Notes under the pieces: model-generated
The model's input: only the letters and a program-made list of their open reading frames with translations
What the model was told of the DNA's origin: nothing
The model's database searches: none
Position numbers and translations under genes: made by a program
From: Candidatus Roizmanbacteria bacterium RIFCSPLOWO2_02_FULL_40_13
GTDB taxonomy: Bacteria > Patescibacteriota > Microgenomatia > UBA1406 > GWC2-37-13
DNA length: 36,356 nucleotides
Assembly (NCBI GenBank): GCA_001789965.1
Contig: MGBA01000023.1
Span: 1-36,356, forward strand
Reading direction: 5' to 3'
Shown here: piece after piece, positions 1 to 8,457 of the stretch
Layout of the letters: the number at the start of each line of letters is the position of its first letter
How positions within the stretch are numbered: position 1 is the first letter of the stretch

Positions 1-2069
1 AGATAATCTGTCTTTACATATGTTGATTCATTGAGTCTTTCGTATATTGAAAAATAGTCCTGAATATCTATCCACCTGTCGAAAAGCTTGTCATACTGGG
101 GCAGGTCAAAAAGATAATCGAGTTCGTAGTCGCCTAGTTTGGGATCTAGTTTGTAGGCCATATCCGAAATCGTACCGTGAAGTCCTGTTTCCAAACAGTC
201 ATTAAAAAATTCATTATCATAATCGTTGTCTCCATTAATGTCTGATTCCAAAGTGCCTCTTTTTGCAGAGTCTATAAGACGATCAAAGATCTCTTTGTGC
301 TGGGGTTTCACTTTATCCCGCAATCTATTGAGTAATCCGGGAAATGTATTGAAAGCGGTTTCAGTGGCGTCATGTGCAGTATTACGGACCGCTGTACAAG
401 CCTCTGACAGCTGTTGTAGTTCGACGGGTGAAATCTCTGCATCCGTGGCGAATGCACTCCTGGTGAGTGCATGTACGTTTTCGTGAACAAGCGTTGCCCT
501 CAACTGACTCACGCTTGTTGAATCGTCTTGAGGAAGAACCATGTGTATCTCGCGAATATTTCCTACGTAGTAGGGACCATGGTCTTTTTCATCGATGATA
601 AATCTGACGCTCGCCAAGTCACCGTTTGCAAATGCTGCAAGGAGCAGAGGCTCAACATCGGCAACGATCTCTTTTATTTGATCCTTGGCTTTTCCACCTA
701 TATTGCTCCCTTCCTCAAATGTTAGAGTTAATGTCCCGTCGGAAGCAGAAATCTCTGCAAACTGCGCGAGTACTTTTGGATTGTCCTCACCGGGTTCCAA
801 TTTGCGAAGTAGATTGTGAATTTCTTTTGAACCCTCAACGCCGCTCAGATCGATCGACTCACCCGGATTAGTGAGACGATCTATTTCGACTGGCTTTGTT
901 GGGTCAATCCGGATAGCGTTATACTCCTGTACCCATTTTGCTATTTGAGCATCTATGTCATCAATAACTCGTTTAGACTCTTGCTCTAATTCGTTGGAGA
1001 TATCATAGGCTTCAAGATTGTACTGAGAGTATTTGAGAGATTCTTCAGTCTTTCTCCTCCATGCTTCCAGTTCGCCCTTATCAACAAAATCTCTCAGTCT
1101 ACTCCACGGAATTGAGCCGTAGTCCGCATATCCGGTTTTAATTCTATCCTCTATTGCATCCAGCGCGACTTTTCTAATTGCCGGGTCAGAAATTGAAAGC
1201 GCTTGTTGTTGAGCTTTTTGCAAATCTTCATCATATGGATTTAAATTTCTTTCGACTATCGCCGCTGTTATGAGAGTTTCGATTCGTGCTTTGGCAGCAG
1301 GATCTTGGATTAAGTCAAGTAGTTTTAGGGCTCCTTCCTGATCATTTCCGAACTCGATTTTCCCGAGTGCTTGATCTTCTATAAAGATATCTACCGATTT
1401 TTTTGCCTGTCCTTGAATCAGGGGATCCTGAATATCTTCAATCTTTGTAAGAGCGTCTTTCGGCTCCAGTTGTGAAATATTTAGTTCGGATACGACCTCT
1501 GAAACAAGATAAAGATCGACAGATCTCGCAACTCTTTCTTTTAATACAGAATCTGGAATTTTTTCAAGTTGTTTTCGTACTTCTTGCGGCTCGATTGACC
1601 CTACATTGAGATCTTTTAGCGCTTCGTCCAGTGTAGTCAGGCGAACTGCAGTCTTTAAGTCTTCGCGCCACGGCAGGTCCTTATCGATATCATCTACGTG
1701 TTTCTTTATCTCCTCTAAGTCGCCGTAATATATGTCATCTAATACCAAAGATGTTGTGGCCATATCTTCGGATAATTCCTCCGACGTAGGTCTTTGGGGA
1801 CCGGTAGCTGCTGCAACTTCTGGTGAAAGAATTCCTGCTGGAACCACGGTCGAGGCGGCGATAACTACGGGTGCAATTGCTCTATGGATTCTGGATCTTC
1901 GTCTGTGGGAATGTGTGGGTAATGGGTTATCATCTCCATTTGCAAGGGAAGACAACTTGTCTAAAGTTGGTTGAAGAGCTCTTCGAGAACTTAGGTGCTC
2001 CCGGATCTTATGGTGTATGGTGGTAAAATTTCTTCTTCTTGGAGCAAGCTCTGCAGGGCTTTCAGCCAT
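1..2069 (-). CDS. Secreted/membrane-anchored HExxH metallopeptidase-like protein (3' end outside window)
   Basis: An uninterrupted reading frame runs from ATG at 2069 to the window edge, giving 689 residues with no stop, so the C-terminus is missing. Residues 1-60 are basic and probably cytoplasmic. A hydrophobic stretch at about 64-88 (IAPVVIAASTVVPAG, ending in an Ala-rich AAA) could be an anchor or an unusual signal peptide. Residues about 100-330 look all-helical, with degenerate units of about 50 residues ending in an I-x-DP motif. Residues 529-533 read HENVH inside a hydrophobic helix (TLVHENVHALTR), the HExxH signature of zinc peptidases; the third zinc ligand is not obvious. The start is fixed by a consensus promoter 6 nt upstream. 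I do not recognise the family. The peptidase reading is inference from the motif and context. Confidence 0.75.
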   Translation of the reverse strand, partial: MAESPAELAPRRRNFTTIHHKIREHLSSRRALQPTLDKLSSLANGDDNPLPTHSHRRRSRIHRAIAPVVIAASTVVPAGILSPEVAAATGPQRPTSEELSEDMATTSLVLDDIYYGDLEEIKKHVDDIDKDLPWREDLKTAVRLTTLDEALKDLNVGSIEPQEVRKQLEKIPDSVLKERVARSVDLYLVSEVVSELNISQLEPKDALTKIEDIQDPLIQGQAKKSVDIFIEDQALGKIEFGNDQEGALKLLDLIQDPAAKARIETLITAAIVERNLNPYDEDLQKAQQQALSISDPAIRKVALDAIEDRIKTGYADYGSIPWSRLRDFVDKGELEAWRRKTEESLKYSQYNLEAYDISNELEQESKRVIDDIDAQIAKWVQEYNAIRIDPTKPVEIDRLTNPGESIDLSGVEGSKEIHNLLRKLEPGEDNPKVLAQFAEISASDGTLTLTFEEGSNIGGKAKDQIKEIVADVEPLLLAAFANGDLASVRFIIDEKDHGPYYVGNIREIHMVLPQDDSTSVSQLRATLVHENVHALTRSAFATDAEISPVELQQLSEACTAVRNTAHDATETAFNTFPGLLNRLRDKVKPQHKEIFDRLIDSAKRGTLESDINGDNDYDNEFFNDCLETGLHGTISDMAYKLDPKLGDYELDYLFDLPQYDKLFDRWIDIQDYFSIYERLNESTYVKTDY

Positions 2070-2075
2070 ACTATG

Positions 2076-2104
2076 AATATAGTGAAGAAGTCAGATGTAG
2101 TCAA
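2076..2104 (-). promoter_or_regulatory. Sigma70-type promoter, leaderless start for the HENVH gene
   Basis: On the minus strand TTGACT (2104-2099) is followed by a 17-nt spacer and TATATT (2081-2076). Only 6 nt separate the -10 from the ATG, so the transcript should begin at or next to the A of the start codon. Confidence 0.75.
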
Positions 2105-2255
2105 CTAATTACAATGATTTATTTTTGAAGTGAGGAGCTGGGCTATACGAAGACCTTCTACTGCCGTTGGCGCTAATTCTCTTCCGCTCATAGAACTGGA
2201 TTGAAGGAGAATGTCATATACTAATTATCTTGTCAACCAAAATAATAAGCTAACT
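2105..2255. other. Intergenic, no confident gene
   Basis: About 150 bp between purD and the promoter of the HENVH gene. The minus strand holds a possible 28-codon reading frame (2191 to 2105) without a near promoter, and a TTGACA-like hexamer at about 2233. Nothing here is supported well enough to call a gene. Confidence 0.3.
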
Positions 2256-3638
2256 TTAGGCAGACTCGCGTAATCTTTGAACATCTCGCCAACCTATATC
2301 AGTGCGGAAGTGAAGATTGTTTCCTTCTATAGAGACCAGGGACATAGCCTCATAGGCTCTTGCTCGAGCCTCAATCACGTCTTTTCCTTCTCCTACGATA
2401 CCGAAAAGCCGACCACCCTTTGCGTAATGTTTTCCTGTCTCTTCGTCTACAGCAACACCATAAGGATAAAGTCGCACTCCTCCTCCCATTTCAGCTACTT
2501 CATCTAGTCCATGAATCTCTTTATTTTTAACGTCATCATAATTGTCCGGATATCCTCTTGAGGCTCCAATAACAATCACGCGCACAACATCATCTGTCGC
2601 AATATTGAGGCGGGAAATGTCTCCGTCAGCTACCGCCATCCCCATCTCAAACAGATCAATTTGTAATCGAGGAACAACTACCTCAGCCTCAGGCGCACCC
2701 CATCTTGCGTTCCACTCTACAATTTTTCCTCTCCTTCTTCCTCGTTCCCTTACAGCCATTCCACCTAGGTAAAGCATTCCTTTGTATTCGATACCGTCTT
2801 TAGCAAAACCGTGTTGTACGGGCTGCCAAATTTCTCGGTCATTTGACTGAGCCAATTCCGCGTCCATCATAAGTGGTGGTGATACGCAACCCATCCCACC
2901 GGTTTGATTGCCCATATCAAAAGTGCTAACCAGTTTGTGATCCTGTGCAGATCCCACTATCTTGTACATTTTCCCATCAAATACTGCGAATTCGGAAAAT
3001 TCTTCTCCGGGCTCACCATCATCACCTGTTATCCAGCTTTCAATAAGGAATCTTTTACCTGCTTCTCCGAAGTCTTTCATTTCGCGCACTCGTTCTATCG
3101 CTATTCCTCTATTTTGTCCTGGAAGAGCGCCCTTGCCTAGCGCCCCCCCATCAGCCTTTACAAACCACGATTTTTCTTCGGGTTGAGAGTTTAGGAATTT
3201 AACAGCGTCGTCTTCATCGTCAAAGATATAGAATTCGTCGGGTTGCGGTAAACCCCATTTCCTACCCTTCTCTCGACCGAAAGATTTTTTATACTCCATT
3301 TGCCCTGCCTCGCTTGTAGGACCCATTACCTTTGCTCTTCCATCTTCCAAAACTCCATCTGTAATCCCAACTTCCACTGCACCATCCTCAGCTACATCCA
3401 CAAGATCGACTCCTTCTTCCCGTACGATATCAACGATTTCTTTTCTACTTTTGGTCGTGAGCCCAGGATATGTCTTAACTTCTTTTCCGTGAGTGTTTAC
3501 GTGTTCCATGAGGTCGTTTCCGGGAACGACGAGAACTCTGTCTACGTGAGGGCTTTTGGCATAATGATCAGCGAGTACGGCACCCCTACCAGAGCCGTCA
3601 ACCACCATTACTGTGTTTCCGCCTCGTTCTACTGCCAT
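2256..3638 (-). CDS. purD: Phosphoribosylamine-glycine ligase (GAR synthetase)
   Basis: ATP-grasp enzyme that joins phosphoribosylamine and glycine with ATP, the second step of purine synthesis; cytoplasmic. The 460 residues are near the usual 420-430. Visible hallmarks are an N-terminal nucleotide-binding fold (VMVVDGSGRG), the phosphate/active-site stretch QDHKLVSTFDMGNQTGGMG (family consensus QDHKR...GPNTGGMG), the ATP-grasp segment VEWNARWGAPEAEVV, and the C-terminal GRLFGIVGEGKDVIEARARAY plus FRTDIG. The family's usual NxRFGDPExQ is NARWGAPEAE here, a noticeable change at the metal/ATP site. No other pur gene is in the window, so it is an orphan here. A promoter (TTGCAA-17-TATTAT) lies 11 nt before the ATG. 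Confidence 0.9.
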   Translation of the reverse strand: MAVERGGNTVMVVDGSGRGAVLADHYAKSPHVDRVLVVPGNDLMEHVNTHGKEVKTYPGLTTKSRKEIVDIVREEGVDLVDVAEDGAVEVGITDGVLEDGRAKVMGPTSEAGQMEYKKSFGREKGRKWGLPQPDEFYIFDDEDDAVKFLNSQPEEKSWFVKADGGALGKGALPGQNRGIAIERVREMKDFGEAGKRFLIESWITGDDGEPGEEFSEFAVFDGKMYKIVGSAQDHKLVSTFDMGNQTGGMGCVSPPLMMDAELAQSNDREIWQPVQHGFAKDGIEYKGMLYLGGMAVRERGRRRGKIVEWNARWGAPEAEVVVPRLQIDLFEMGMAVADGDISRLNIATDDVVRVIVIGASRGYPDNYDDVKNKEIHGLDEVAEMGGGVRLYPYGVAVDEETGKHYAKGGRLFGIVGEGKDVIEARARAYEAMSLVSIEGNNLHFRTDIGWRDVQRLRESA

Positions 3639-3649
3639 GAATGTGAAGA

Positions 3650-3678
3650 ATAATACTTGCCTCTTTTTATTTTTGCAA
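3650..3678 (-). promoter_or_regulatory. Promoter of purD
   Basis: Minus-strand TTGCAA (3678-3673), 17-nt spacer, TATTAT (3655-3650), then 11 nt to the ATG at 3638. This gives a leader of only about 4 nt and no room for a Shine-Dalgarno sequence. Confidence 0.5.
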
Positions 3679-3684
3679 GCGAAG

Positions 3685-3876
3685 TTATTGAAGTAGGTGT
3701 GGAGCGTAGAGTTCTATATTCTGTACAATAGCCGACCGAATAAATGTCATATTTTTTCTTTCTTCTAAGAAATCTCTTGCTTGCTCTACAAATCTTTTGA
3801 TCACGTCTGCAACCGAAAAGTCAGGAAGAGGAATTAAACAGGTCCTGTTGCAGATCCTGCTTTTTTGTCTCTCCAT
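3685..3876 (-). CDS. Possible small protein or frame-shifted tail of the 330-aa gene
   Basis: An open frame of up to 63 codons that overlaps the last 43 nt of the upstream gene in another frame. The part after the upstream stop, roughly from IPLPDFSVADVIKRFVEQAR to the end, looks protein-like (amphipathic helix, then FLEERKNMTFIRSAIVQNIEL). No start codon with a promoter or ribosome binding site is visible. It may be a coupled small gene with a poor start, or the remnant of a longer C-terminus after a frameshift. Low certainty. Confidence 0.3.
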   Translation of the reverse strand: MERQKSRICNRTCLIPLPDFSVADVIKRFVEQARDFLEERKNMTFIRSAIVQNIELYAPHLLQ

Positions 3877-4826
3877 GAGGGATCGTCGGCTTGTCTTTCA
3901 GAATAACCTTTAGCGTCATTATAATTCAAGCTCCTCCATTCCTTCCCAGATGTATCTATAAACGCATTTGTTCCCGGTCGTCTTGGCGCGCTTCCTCCAT
4001 TTGCTTCATTCCTGGATTGCTCGATTTGATCCCATCTTTGATCTTTTGCCAAACCTTGCAGGATCTCGAGGATTTCTTTTGGATCTTTTGCATATAAAAC
4101 GATCCGTGGATGTTCAGGTTTCAAATTATCATAACCACCAATGTCTTGCAACATCGCCTCTTCGCTCGTTGCCCGGGCAATCATCTCCCTTATTTCTGAA
4201 CTTAAAAGCCATTTAAACATTGTGGTTTTTCCGGTTTGCAGCCTATCGTGTGCTATTTTTGCAAGCGCATCCAGAGCCTGTGGGAAATCCTGAGGTTCTG
4301 CCATAAGATATCCTCTATAAAGATCTGCGTCATGCTCTCCAAGGTCTTCACCATATCTAACCTGCTGCCAATATGCGTTTCCCTTAACGTCAACGAGGGC
4401 TTCTTGCGATAAATCTTGCTCCTTTGCCTTAGTAAACTTATCTCTTAGCTTGATTGTTTGTTCCTGTAAATCATCCTCGGGCGACCTTTGCAGATCTCTA
4501 AATTCATCAATGCTTATCTTTTTTTTCAATGTCCTACCTTCTGCATCCGTTTTAACCACTTTCACTTTTCCATCTTCGGCGCTAATTAGAGTCCAATCAT
4601 CTTCAACTTCGCCACTTGTTCGTCTTATTGTTATCTTGTCACCTACCTTATACCCTTCTAAGCCTTCTGCCAGATCTTTGAGCTGGACTCTTGGATCTCC
4701 GGAGGGATGAAGTGTAATTTTAATATCATCGTCTTCCCTTGTTAAATCAATTCGTTTTTCTTTTGGAGGAGGAGTAGGTTTTTTTTCACGACGCAATATC
4801 TTAGGTAGTTCTTTAAGAAGATTCAT
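3834..4826 (-). CDS. Hypothetical protein, SH3-like N-domain plus helical C-domain
   Basis: 330 residues, soluble, no signal peptide or membrane segment. After a basic, Pro-rich N-terminus (KPTPPPKEKRIDL), residues about 50-115 form a likely beta-barrel with the pattern GYKVGDKITIRRTSGEVEDD and a following K/V-alternating stretch. Residues about 160-270 are helical and include FPQALDALAKIAHDRL and RIVLYAKDPKEILEILQGLA. The C-terminal 60 residues are polar and probably disordered. I do not recognise a named family. A TATAAT lies only 2 nt before the ATG, too close for a leaderless start at that codon; TTGACA at 4863-4858 with a 17-nt spacer to a weak CATTCT would place the start near the ATG. 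Confidence 0.7.
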   Translation of the reverse strand: MNLLKELPKILRREKKPTPPPKEKRIDLTREDDDIKITLHPSGDPRVQLKDLAEGLEGYKVGDKITIRRTSGEVEDDWTLISAEDGKVKVVKTDAEGRTLKKKISIDEFRDLQRSPEDDLQEQTIKLRDKFTKAKEQDLSQEALVDVKGNAYWQQVRYGEDLGEHDADLYRGYLMAEPQDFPQALDALAKIAHDRLQTGKTTMFKWLLSSEIREMIARATSEEAMLQDIGGYDNLKPEHPRIVLYAKDPKEILEILQGLAKDQRWDQIEQSRNEANGGSAPRRPGTNAFIDTSGKEWRSLNYNDAKGYSERQADDPSWRDKKAGSATGPV

Positions 4827-5075
4827 TAATTATAAGAATGGAATAGAAATCTCTATTTGTCAATAGACTGCCGTAATGGTCTCTGGCTAATCTTTCTGTG
4901 GGAATCGTCAGTCCACAATCCTGCCTTTTGAACTGAACCTAATGCTTCCTTCTCCACGATGCAATAGAGTGATTTCAGAAAGAGACAACTTAGGAAGAAT
5001 CATTCGTTCGGAAGCCCCGACACGTTAGAAAATCGGCTCCCAGGGATAAATGATGTTAGAACTTTTTATTAAGAA
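4827..5075. other. Intergenic region holding repeat copy 1
   Basis: 249 bp between two minus-strand genes. The only clear structure is copy 1 of the 110-bp repeat (4885 to about 5000). Further right there is GC-rich sequence with short self-complementary stretches (around 5010-5043) but no gene-like signal. Confidence 0.5.
4885..5000 (+). repeat. 110-bp dispersed repeat, copy 1 (possible small RNA)
   Basis: It aligns over its whole length with 8517-8630. The core 4897-4936 matches 8529-8568 at 39 of 40 positions, including TGTGGGAATCGTCAG and CCTGCCTTTTGAACTGA. The core contains a short hairpin (TGTGG / CCACA). The flanking 60 nt to the right are also conserved but looser. Neither copy holds a long reading frame. 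Conservation of a non-coding block points to a small RNA or a mobile repeat; I cannot tell which. Confidence 0.6.
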
Positions 5076-5924
5076 CTACCTCAAAAGGATTACTCCTAAT
5101 GTTACCAAAACAGCAGCTATAAATTTACGTCCCAAATAATCTTTTTCTTTTAAAAATATTGCAGCTAGTATTACCGTGACTACAACTGAAGCCTGTCGTA
5201 TCGTCCCTACTTGAGAACTACTTCCTCCATTCGCTAAAGCAAGCATATAGGCTAACCCCTGAACTGTAGCAAAAATCCCAATTGGCAACATCCTTTTTAG
5301 AAAGCTTGCTTCAATTAATTGTTTCCATTGTTTAAATACTTTTGGATAAAAAAATAGAAGTATCAAAAAAATTAAAAAATTTACCGTCACATTATATGAA
5401 ATTGGATCAGTGCTTTTTACATTAAATCCATCTACGACTATTGCCAATCCAGAAAATACAGCTGTTGCAAATGCATACTCTACTCCTTTGCTAAATTTAA
5501 TCCCTTTTTTGAGTCTAGATACTAGAAAGATTGAAACTATGATAAAAACTGCTCCTAGTATTTTTTGGATATTAAAGACTTCATGTAAGAAAACAGTTGC
5601 AGCTAAGATAGTAACAATTACTCTTGAAGAAGATATTATCATGATTTCTGATGCCTCAATTAACTGTATCGCTTTAAAAAAGAACAAGCTTCCTCCTGCC
5701 CATAAAATTGCGGCTACAATCCAGTATGGAAACTTCTCAGAAAGTGTTGGAATCTGAGAACCAAGACCGATAGCAATGAGAAGATTTAAAATTGCAATAA
5801 TTAATTGGAAAACTATGGCGTAGGAATAAGGATTGCTTCTATCACCCTTCATTAAAACTCTTTGAAGAATTACAGCAAAAGAAACACCAAAAACGCTTAC
5901 GAGTGTTAACAGTAACCAATTCAT
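5076..5924 (-). CDS. EamA/DMT-superfamily membrane transporter
   Basis: 282 residues with about ten hydrophobic segments arranged as two homologous halves, each ending in the EamA-type pattern (FLHEVFNIQKILGAVFIIVSI in the first half, FLKEKDYLGRKFIAAVLVTLG in the second). This is the drug/metabolite transporter fold used for export of small metabolites or drugs across the inner membrane. The substrate cannot be read from the sequence. It sits downstream of an aminoglycoside-type phosphotransferase and an ABC-F gene on the same strand, which makes a protective or export role plausible. TATACT lies 6 nt before the ATG, so the start is probably leaderless. Confidence 0.85.
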   Translation of the reverse strand: MNWLLLTLVSVFGVSFAVILQRVLMKGDRSNPYSYAIVFQLIIAILNLLIAIGLGSQIPTLSEKFPYWIVAAILWAGGSLFFFKAIQLIEASEIMIISSSRVIVTILAATVFLHEVFNIQKILGAVFIIVSIFLVSRLKKGIKFSKGVEYAFATAVFSGLAIVVDGFNVKSTDPISYNVTVNFLIFLILLFFYPKVFKQWKQLIEASFLKRMLPIGIFATVQGLAYMLALANGGSSSQVGTIRQASVVVTVILAAIFLKEKDYLGRKFIAAVLVTLGVILLR

Positions 5925-5930
5925 AGTTTA

Positions 5931-5936
5931 AGTATA
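5931..5936 (-). promoter_or_regulatory. -10 box of the DMT transporter gene
   Basis: TATACT on the minus strand, then 6 nt (TAAACT) and the ATG at 5924. It lies in the 28-bp gap after the phosphotransferase gene, giving the transporter its own leaderless promoter. No good -35 is seen. Confidence 0.55.
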
Positions 5937-5952
5937 GTGAGCGGTGCTAGAA

Positions 5953-6846
5953 CTATCTATCTTCTTCAAGTATTTCATTAATAACATGTCGGGCGTTAGA
6001 AGCGAGTTCCTTATTCGTATCCTTGTAGTATGGGAGTTGGATGAGAGCAATAGACAAAGCCCATCCGCGCCCACGTGCCCAGGTCTCCTTGTCATACTGG
6101 AGTTCCCTACGAAAAGTTTCTCGTGTTTCTGCAGATAAAAGATTCCATGCTGCAATCGAATCTACCGCAGGATCTCCAACGCCCAATCCTCCAAAATCAA
6201 GAATGGCACTGAGCTTACCATTAACGAGCAATATGTTCCCCGGTGAGAGATCGCCGTGAATCCAGACTGGTTTGCCGGAATACTTCGGAACTTTTAAAGC
6301 TTTCTCCCATATGTCGATTACTGCATCTGTATCAACTAGTCCATGTGATTCTTTAAGTGCCACGCGCATCTGATCATCTTGTACTTCCAATGGGGCTCCT
6401 CGTCGTGCAAGTGGTCCGTCTTTTAAATTTATTTGGTGCAATATATTAATAAATTTTGCTACGTCCTTTGCGAGCGAACTAGGATCGTTTAGATGGTCGA
6501 CAATCGGGTTTTCTCCTTTAAGCCACTTATAGATAGACCATGGATAAGGAAACTCTTTAGTCGGTTTCCCCTTTCCGAGTGGTATTGGGATGGCAATCGG
6601 AAATAACGGAGCAAGTTTTGGTAACCACTTCTGCTCTTTATCTATGGGTTTTGTTGCTCCCGGGCGTCGAGGTAAGCGCACAATCATCTCATCTCCCAGT
6701 CGGTATAGTGCGTTTTCTGTTCCACTAGAGGGAACTCTCCTGATTGGAAGATTTGTCCACTTCGGAAACTGTTCTTCCAATAAATGTTGGACGAGATTTT
6801 CATCGCTAAGTATTTCGTCTCTGTGCATTTTATCGTTTTGTTTCAT
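5953..6846 (-). CDS. Aminoglycoside phosphotransferase (APH)-family kinase
   Basis: 297 residues with the APH/choline-kinase fold: N-lobe with MIVRLPR and an AIPIP hinge region, catalytic loop HGDLSPGN at 197-204 (Asp199 as base, Asn204 as metal ligand), and DFG at 217-219 followed by GLGVGDPAVD, typical of the antibiotic-kinase branch. It transfers a phosphate from a nucleotide to a small hydroxylated molecule. The substrate could be an antibiotic or a metabolite, and the sequence alone does not decide. It sits between ABC-F and DMT genes of the same orientation. The start is set by an extended -10 6 nt upstream. Confidence 0.85.
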   Translation of the reverse strand: MKQNDKMHRDEILSDENLVQHLLEEQFPKWTNLPIRRVPSSGTENALYRLGDEMIVRLPRRPGATKPIDKEQKWLPKLAPLFPIAIPIPLGKGKPTKEFPYPWSIYKWLKGENPIVDHLNDPSSLAKDVAKFINILHQINLKDGPLARRGAPLEVQDDQMRVALKESHGLVDTDAVIDIWEKALKVPKYSGKPVWIHGDLSPGNILLVNGKLSAILDFGGLGVGDPAVDSIAAWNLLSAETRETFRRELQYDKETWARGRGWALSIALIQLPYYKDTNKELASNARHVINEILEEDR

Positions 6847-6852
6847 CTGAAA

Positions 6853-6861
6853 ATTATATCA
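6853..6861 (-). promoter_or_regulatory. Extended -10 promoter of the APH gene
   Basis: TGATATAAT on the minus strand (6861-6853), 6 nt (TTTCAG), then ATG at 6846. A textbook extended -10 and a leaderless start. Confidence 0.75.
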
Positions 6862-6883
6862 AGTAGTCCTCTTCCTAATTTTT

Positions 6884-8359
6884 TTAGAGTCTATATTCTT
6901 TATCAATTCCTATATTTTTTAAGAAATACCTATCGTGTGAGGCAACGATGATGGCTCCTTGATATTCTCTTAGAGCCCTCTCGATTTGTTCTCTTGTGTC
7001 AATCTCCAGATGATTTGTCGGCTCGTCAAGAATTAAAAGATCATTGTCTTCCATAAGTAGTTTAATAAACTCCAGTTTTGTTCTTTGCCCACGGGAAAGC
7101 TCGTTCACTTTTCTCCTTAGGTCTTCAGGATTAATCTTCATGTACGCTCCGTAGCGAAAAGCTTCTGTCGTAGACGCTCCAAGCTTTTGTAAATAACTCA
7201 GCACTGTTTCGTCTGAGACGCTCTCGTTTAACTCTTGTGAAAAATATCCAACATTAATAGTGGCTCCGAGCTCGACCTTTCCAGAGTCTGGGACAATGTT
7301 TCCTGTCATGATTTTTAACAACGTACTCTTCCCGGAACCATTCTTTCCGGATACCCAAAGATGTTCTTTTCCTTGAACCGTAAATGACACATCTGTAAAG
7401 ACTTGAAAGCTGTCATACTTCTTAGTAATCTTTTTTGCCTCAATCATAAACTTTGTACTGCGAGCCTCGCCTTTGAAAGAAAAAGGATATATGACTCTTT
7501 CCTCAGGTTTTTCTAGTTCTATTGTTTTCGACAGACGTGTTTCTAAAGCTTTTTGCGATGCTACGGTCTTCTTAAGCGCTTTTGCCTGCAAAAAGTCTCG
7601 TCCCATCTTGTCACCATCTTTAGGCTTTCTCTTCTTGGTTAGATCACGAGCCTTATCTTGCTTATTCTTTATAGCGTTCTTAAACTTTGAAATCTCTTTT
7701 CTATTATTCTGGAACTGTTTCAGGGCGTTTTCTCGCGCGACCTCTTTTTGCGCTTTAAAAAAGGAGTAATTTCCTCCAAAGCGTGATAGCTCTCCCTTTT
7801 CTACCTCCACAATGCTGTCGACAGAATTATCTAAAAATGTTCTGTCGTGCGAAGTCAATAAAATCCCTCCCTTAAATCTTTTAATAAATGATTCTAACCA
7901 TAAGAGGCCTTCCAAATCGAGATTGTTTGTAGGCTCATCAAGTAGTAAGATGGTCGGGTCCTTTAGTAATATTGAAGCAAGATGTAGCTTGGTTCTTTCC
8001 CCGCCACTTAAAGAACGGGCTAGTCGCTGCTTTGATATATGACCTAATCCAACCTCTTCCAAGACAACGTCTAGTCTATATTCCTCCTCAAGAGCAAGTC
8101 CACCTTTTTTTAAATATTCTTGTATTGTTTCGTTTTGAAATTCGAAATGTTGCGGAAGATACCCGATAATTTCATTGACCGATTCTATAGTACCGCTATC
8201 AATCTCCATCTCTCTATTAATGATTCTTAATAGTGTAGTTTTTCCTGCCCCATTTCGGCCCACAAGACCAACTACCTCTGTATTTTCAATACTGAGGTTA
8301 ATATTGCGCAGAATTTTTTTGTCCTGGAATGTCTTAGAGACATTTTTTATTATCAACAT
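6884..8359 (-). CDS. ABC-F family ribosome-associated ATPase
   Basis: 491 residues with two ABC domains on one chain and no membrane segments. Domain 1 has Walker A GRNGAGKTT at 34-42, signature LSGGERTK near 117-124 and Walker B LLLDEPTNN near 138-146. A charged linker of about 80 residues (about 210-290, Lys-rich) is the P-site tether region. Domain 2 has GKNGSGKST at 338-346, LSRGQRTK, and LLILDEPTNHLE. The chain ends soon after the second H-loop, so there is no C-terminal extension. ABC-F proteins act on the ribosomal E site; some rescue stalled ribosomes and others give resistance to ribosome-targeting drugs. The attenuator-like leader immediately upstream favours the antibiotic-responsive kind. 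Confidence 0.92.
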   Translation of the reverse strand: MLIIKNVSKTFQDKKILRNINLSIENTEVVGLVGRNGAGKTTLLRIINREMEIDSGTIESVNEIIGYLPQHFEFQNETIQEYLKKGGLALEEEYRLDVVLEEVGLGHISKQRLARSLSGGERTKLHLASILLKDPTILLLDEPTNNLDLEGLLWLESFIKRFKGGILLTSHDRTFLDNSVDSIVEVEKGELSRFGGNYSFFKAQKEVARENALKQFQNNRKEISKFKNAIKNKQDKARDLTKKRKPKDGDKMGRDFLQAKALKKTVASQKALETRLSKTIELEKPEERVIYPFSFKGEARSTKFMIEAKKITKKYDSFQVFTDVSFTVQGKEHLWVSGKNGSGKSTLLKIMTGNIVPDSGKVELGATINVGYFSQELNESVSDETVLSYLQKLGASTTEAFRYGAYMKINPEDLRRKVNELSRGQRTKLEFIKLLMEDNDLLILDEPTNHLEIDTREQIERALREYQGAIIVASHDRYFLKNIGIDKEYRL

Positions 8360-8363
8360 AGGC

Positions 8364-8393
8364 GTAAAAAAAACCAGCCTTCTCTGGCTGGTT
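8364..8393 (-). terminator. Intrinsic terminator in the ABC-F leader
   Basis: Minus strand: AACCAGCC (8393-8386), loop AGAGAA, GGCTGGTT (8379-8372), with a run of T from 8373 to 8366. The perfect 8-bp stem plus T run ends only about 6 nt before the ABC-F ATG, so it can only act as a leader attenuator for that gene. Confidence 0.85.
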
Positions 8394-8413
8394 ATAAATT
8401 GTAGACACGAAAA

Positions 8414-8457
8414 TAACTAACAAATAACCCGCCGAGGGGCTTAAAAATTGTTAGTTA
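8414..8457 (-). promoter_or_regulatory. Anti-antiterminator stem of the ABC-F leader
   Basis: Arms 8457-8448 and 8423-8414 form a perfect 10-bp stem (TAACTAACAA with TTGTTAGTTA) closing an inner CCC/GGG helix. The inner 3' strand GGCGGGTT (minus strand, plus 8433-8426) can instead pair at 7 of 8 positions with AACCAGCC, the 5' arm of the terminator. That gives the two mutually exclusive folds expected of an attenuator. Confidence 0.7.

Noticed and set aside
2105-2191. Minus-strand 28-codon reading frame (MSGRELAPTAVEGLRIAQLL...).
   Set aside because: It reads like protein but has no promoter or ribosome binding site close to its ATG and is too short to judge; it may be a gene remnant.
4885-4936. 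The reverse complement of the repeat core contains CTGACGA and, in copy 1, GAAA nearby, resembling a hammerhead ribozyme core.
   Set aside because: There is no stem II hairpin between the two core motifs, and the GAAA is not conserved in copy 2.
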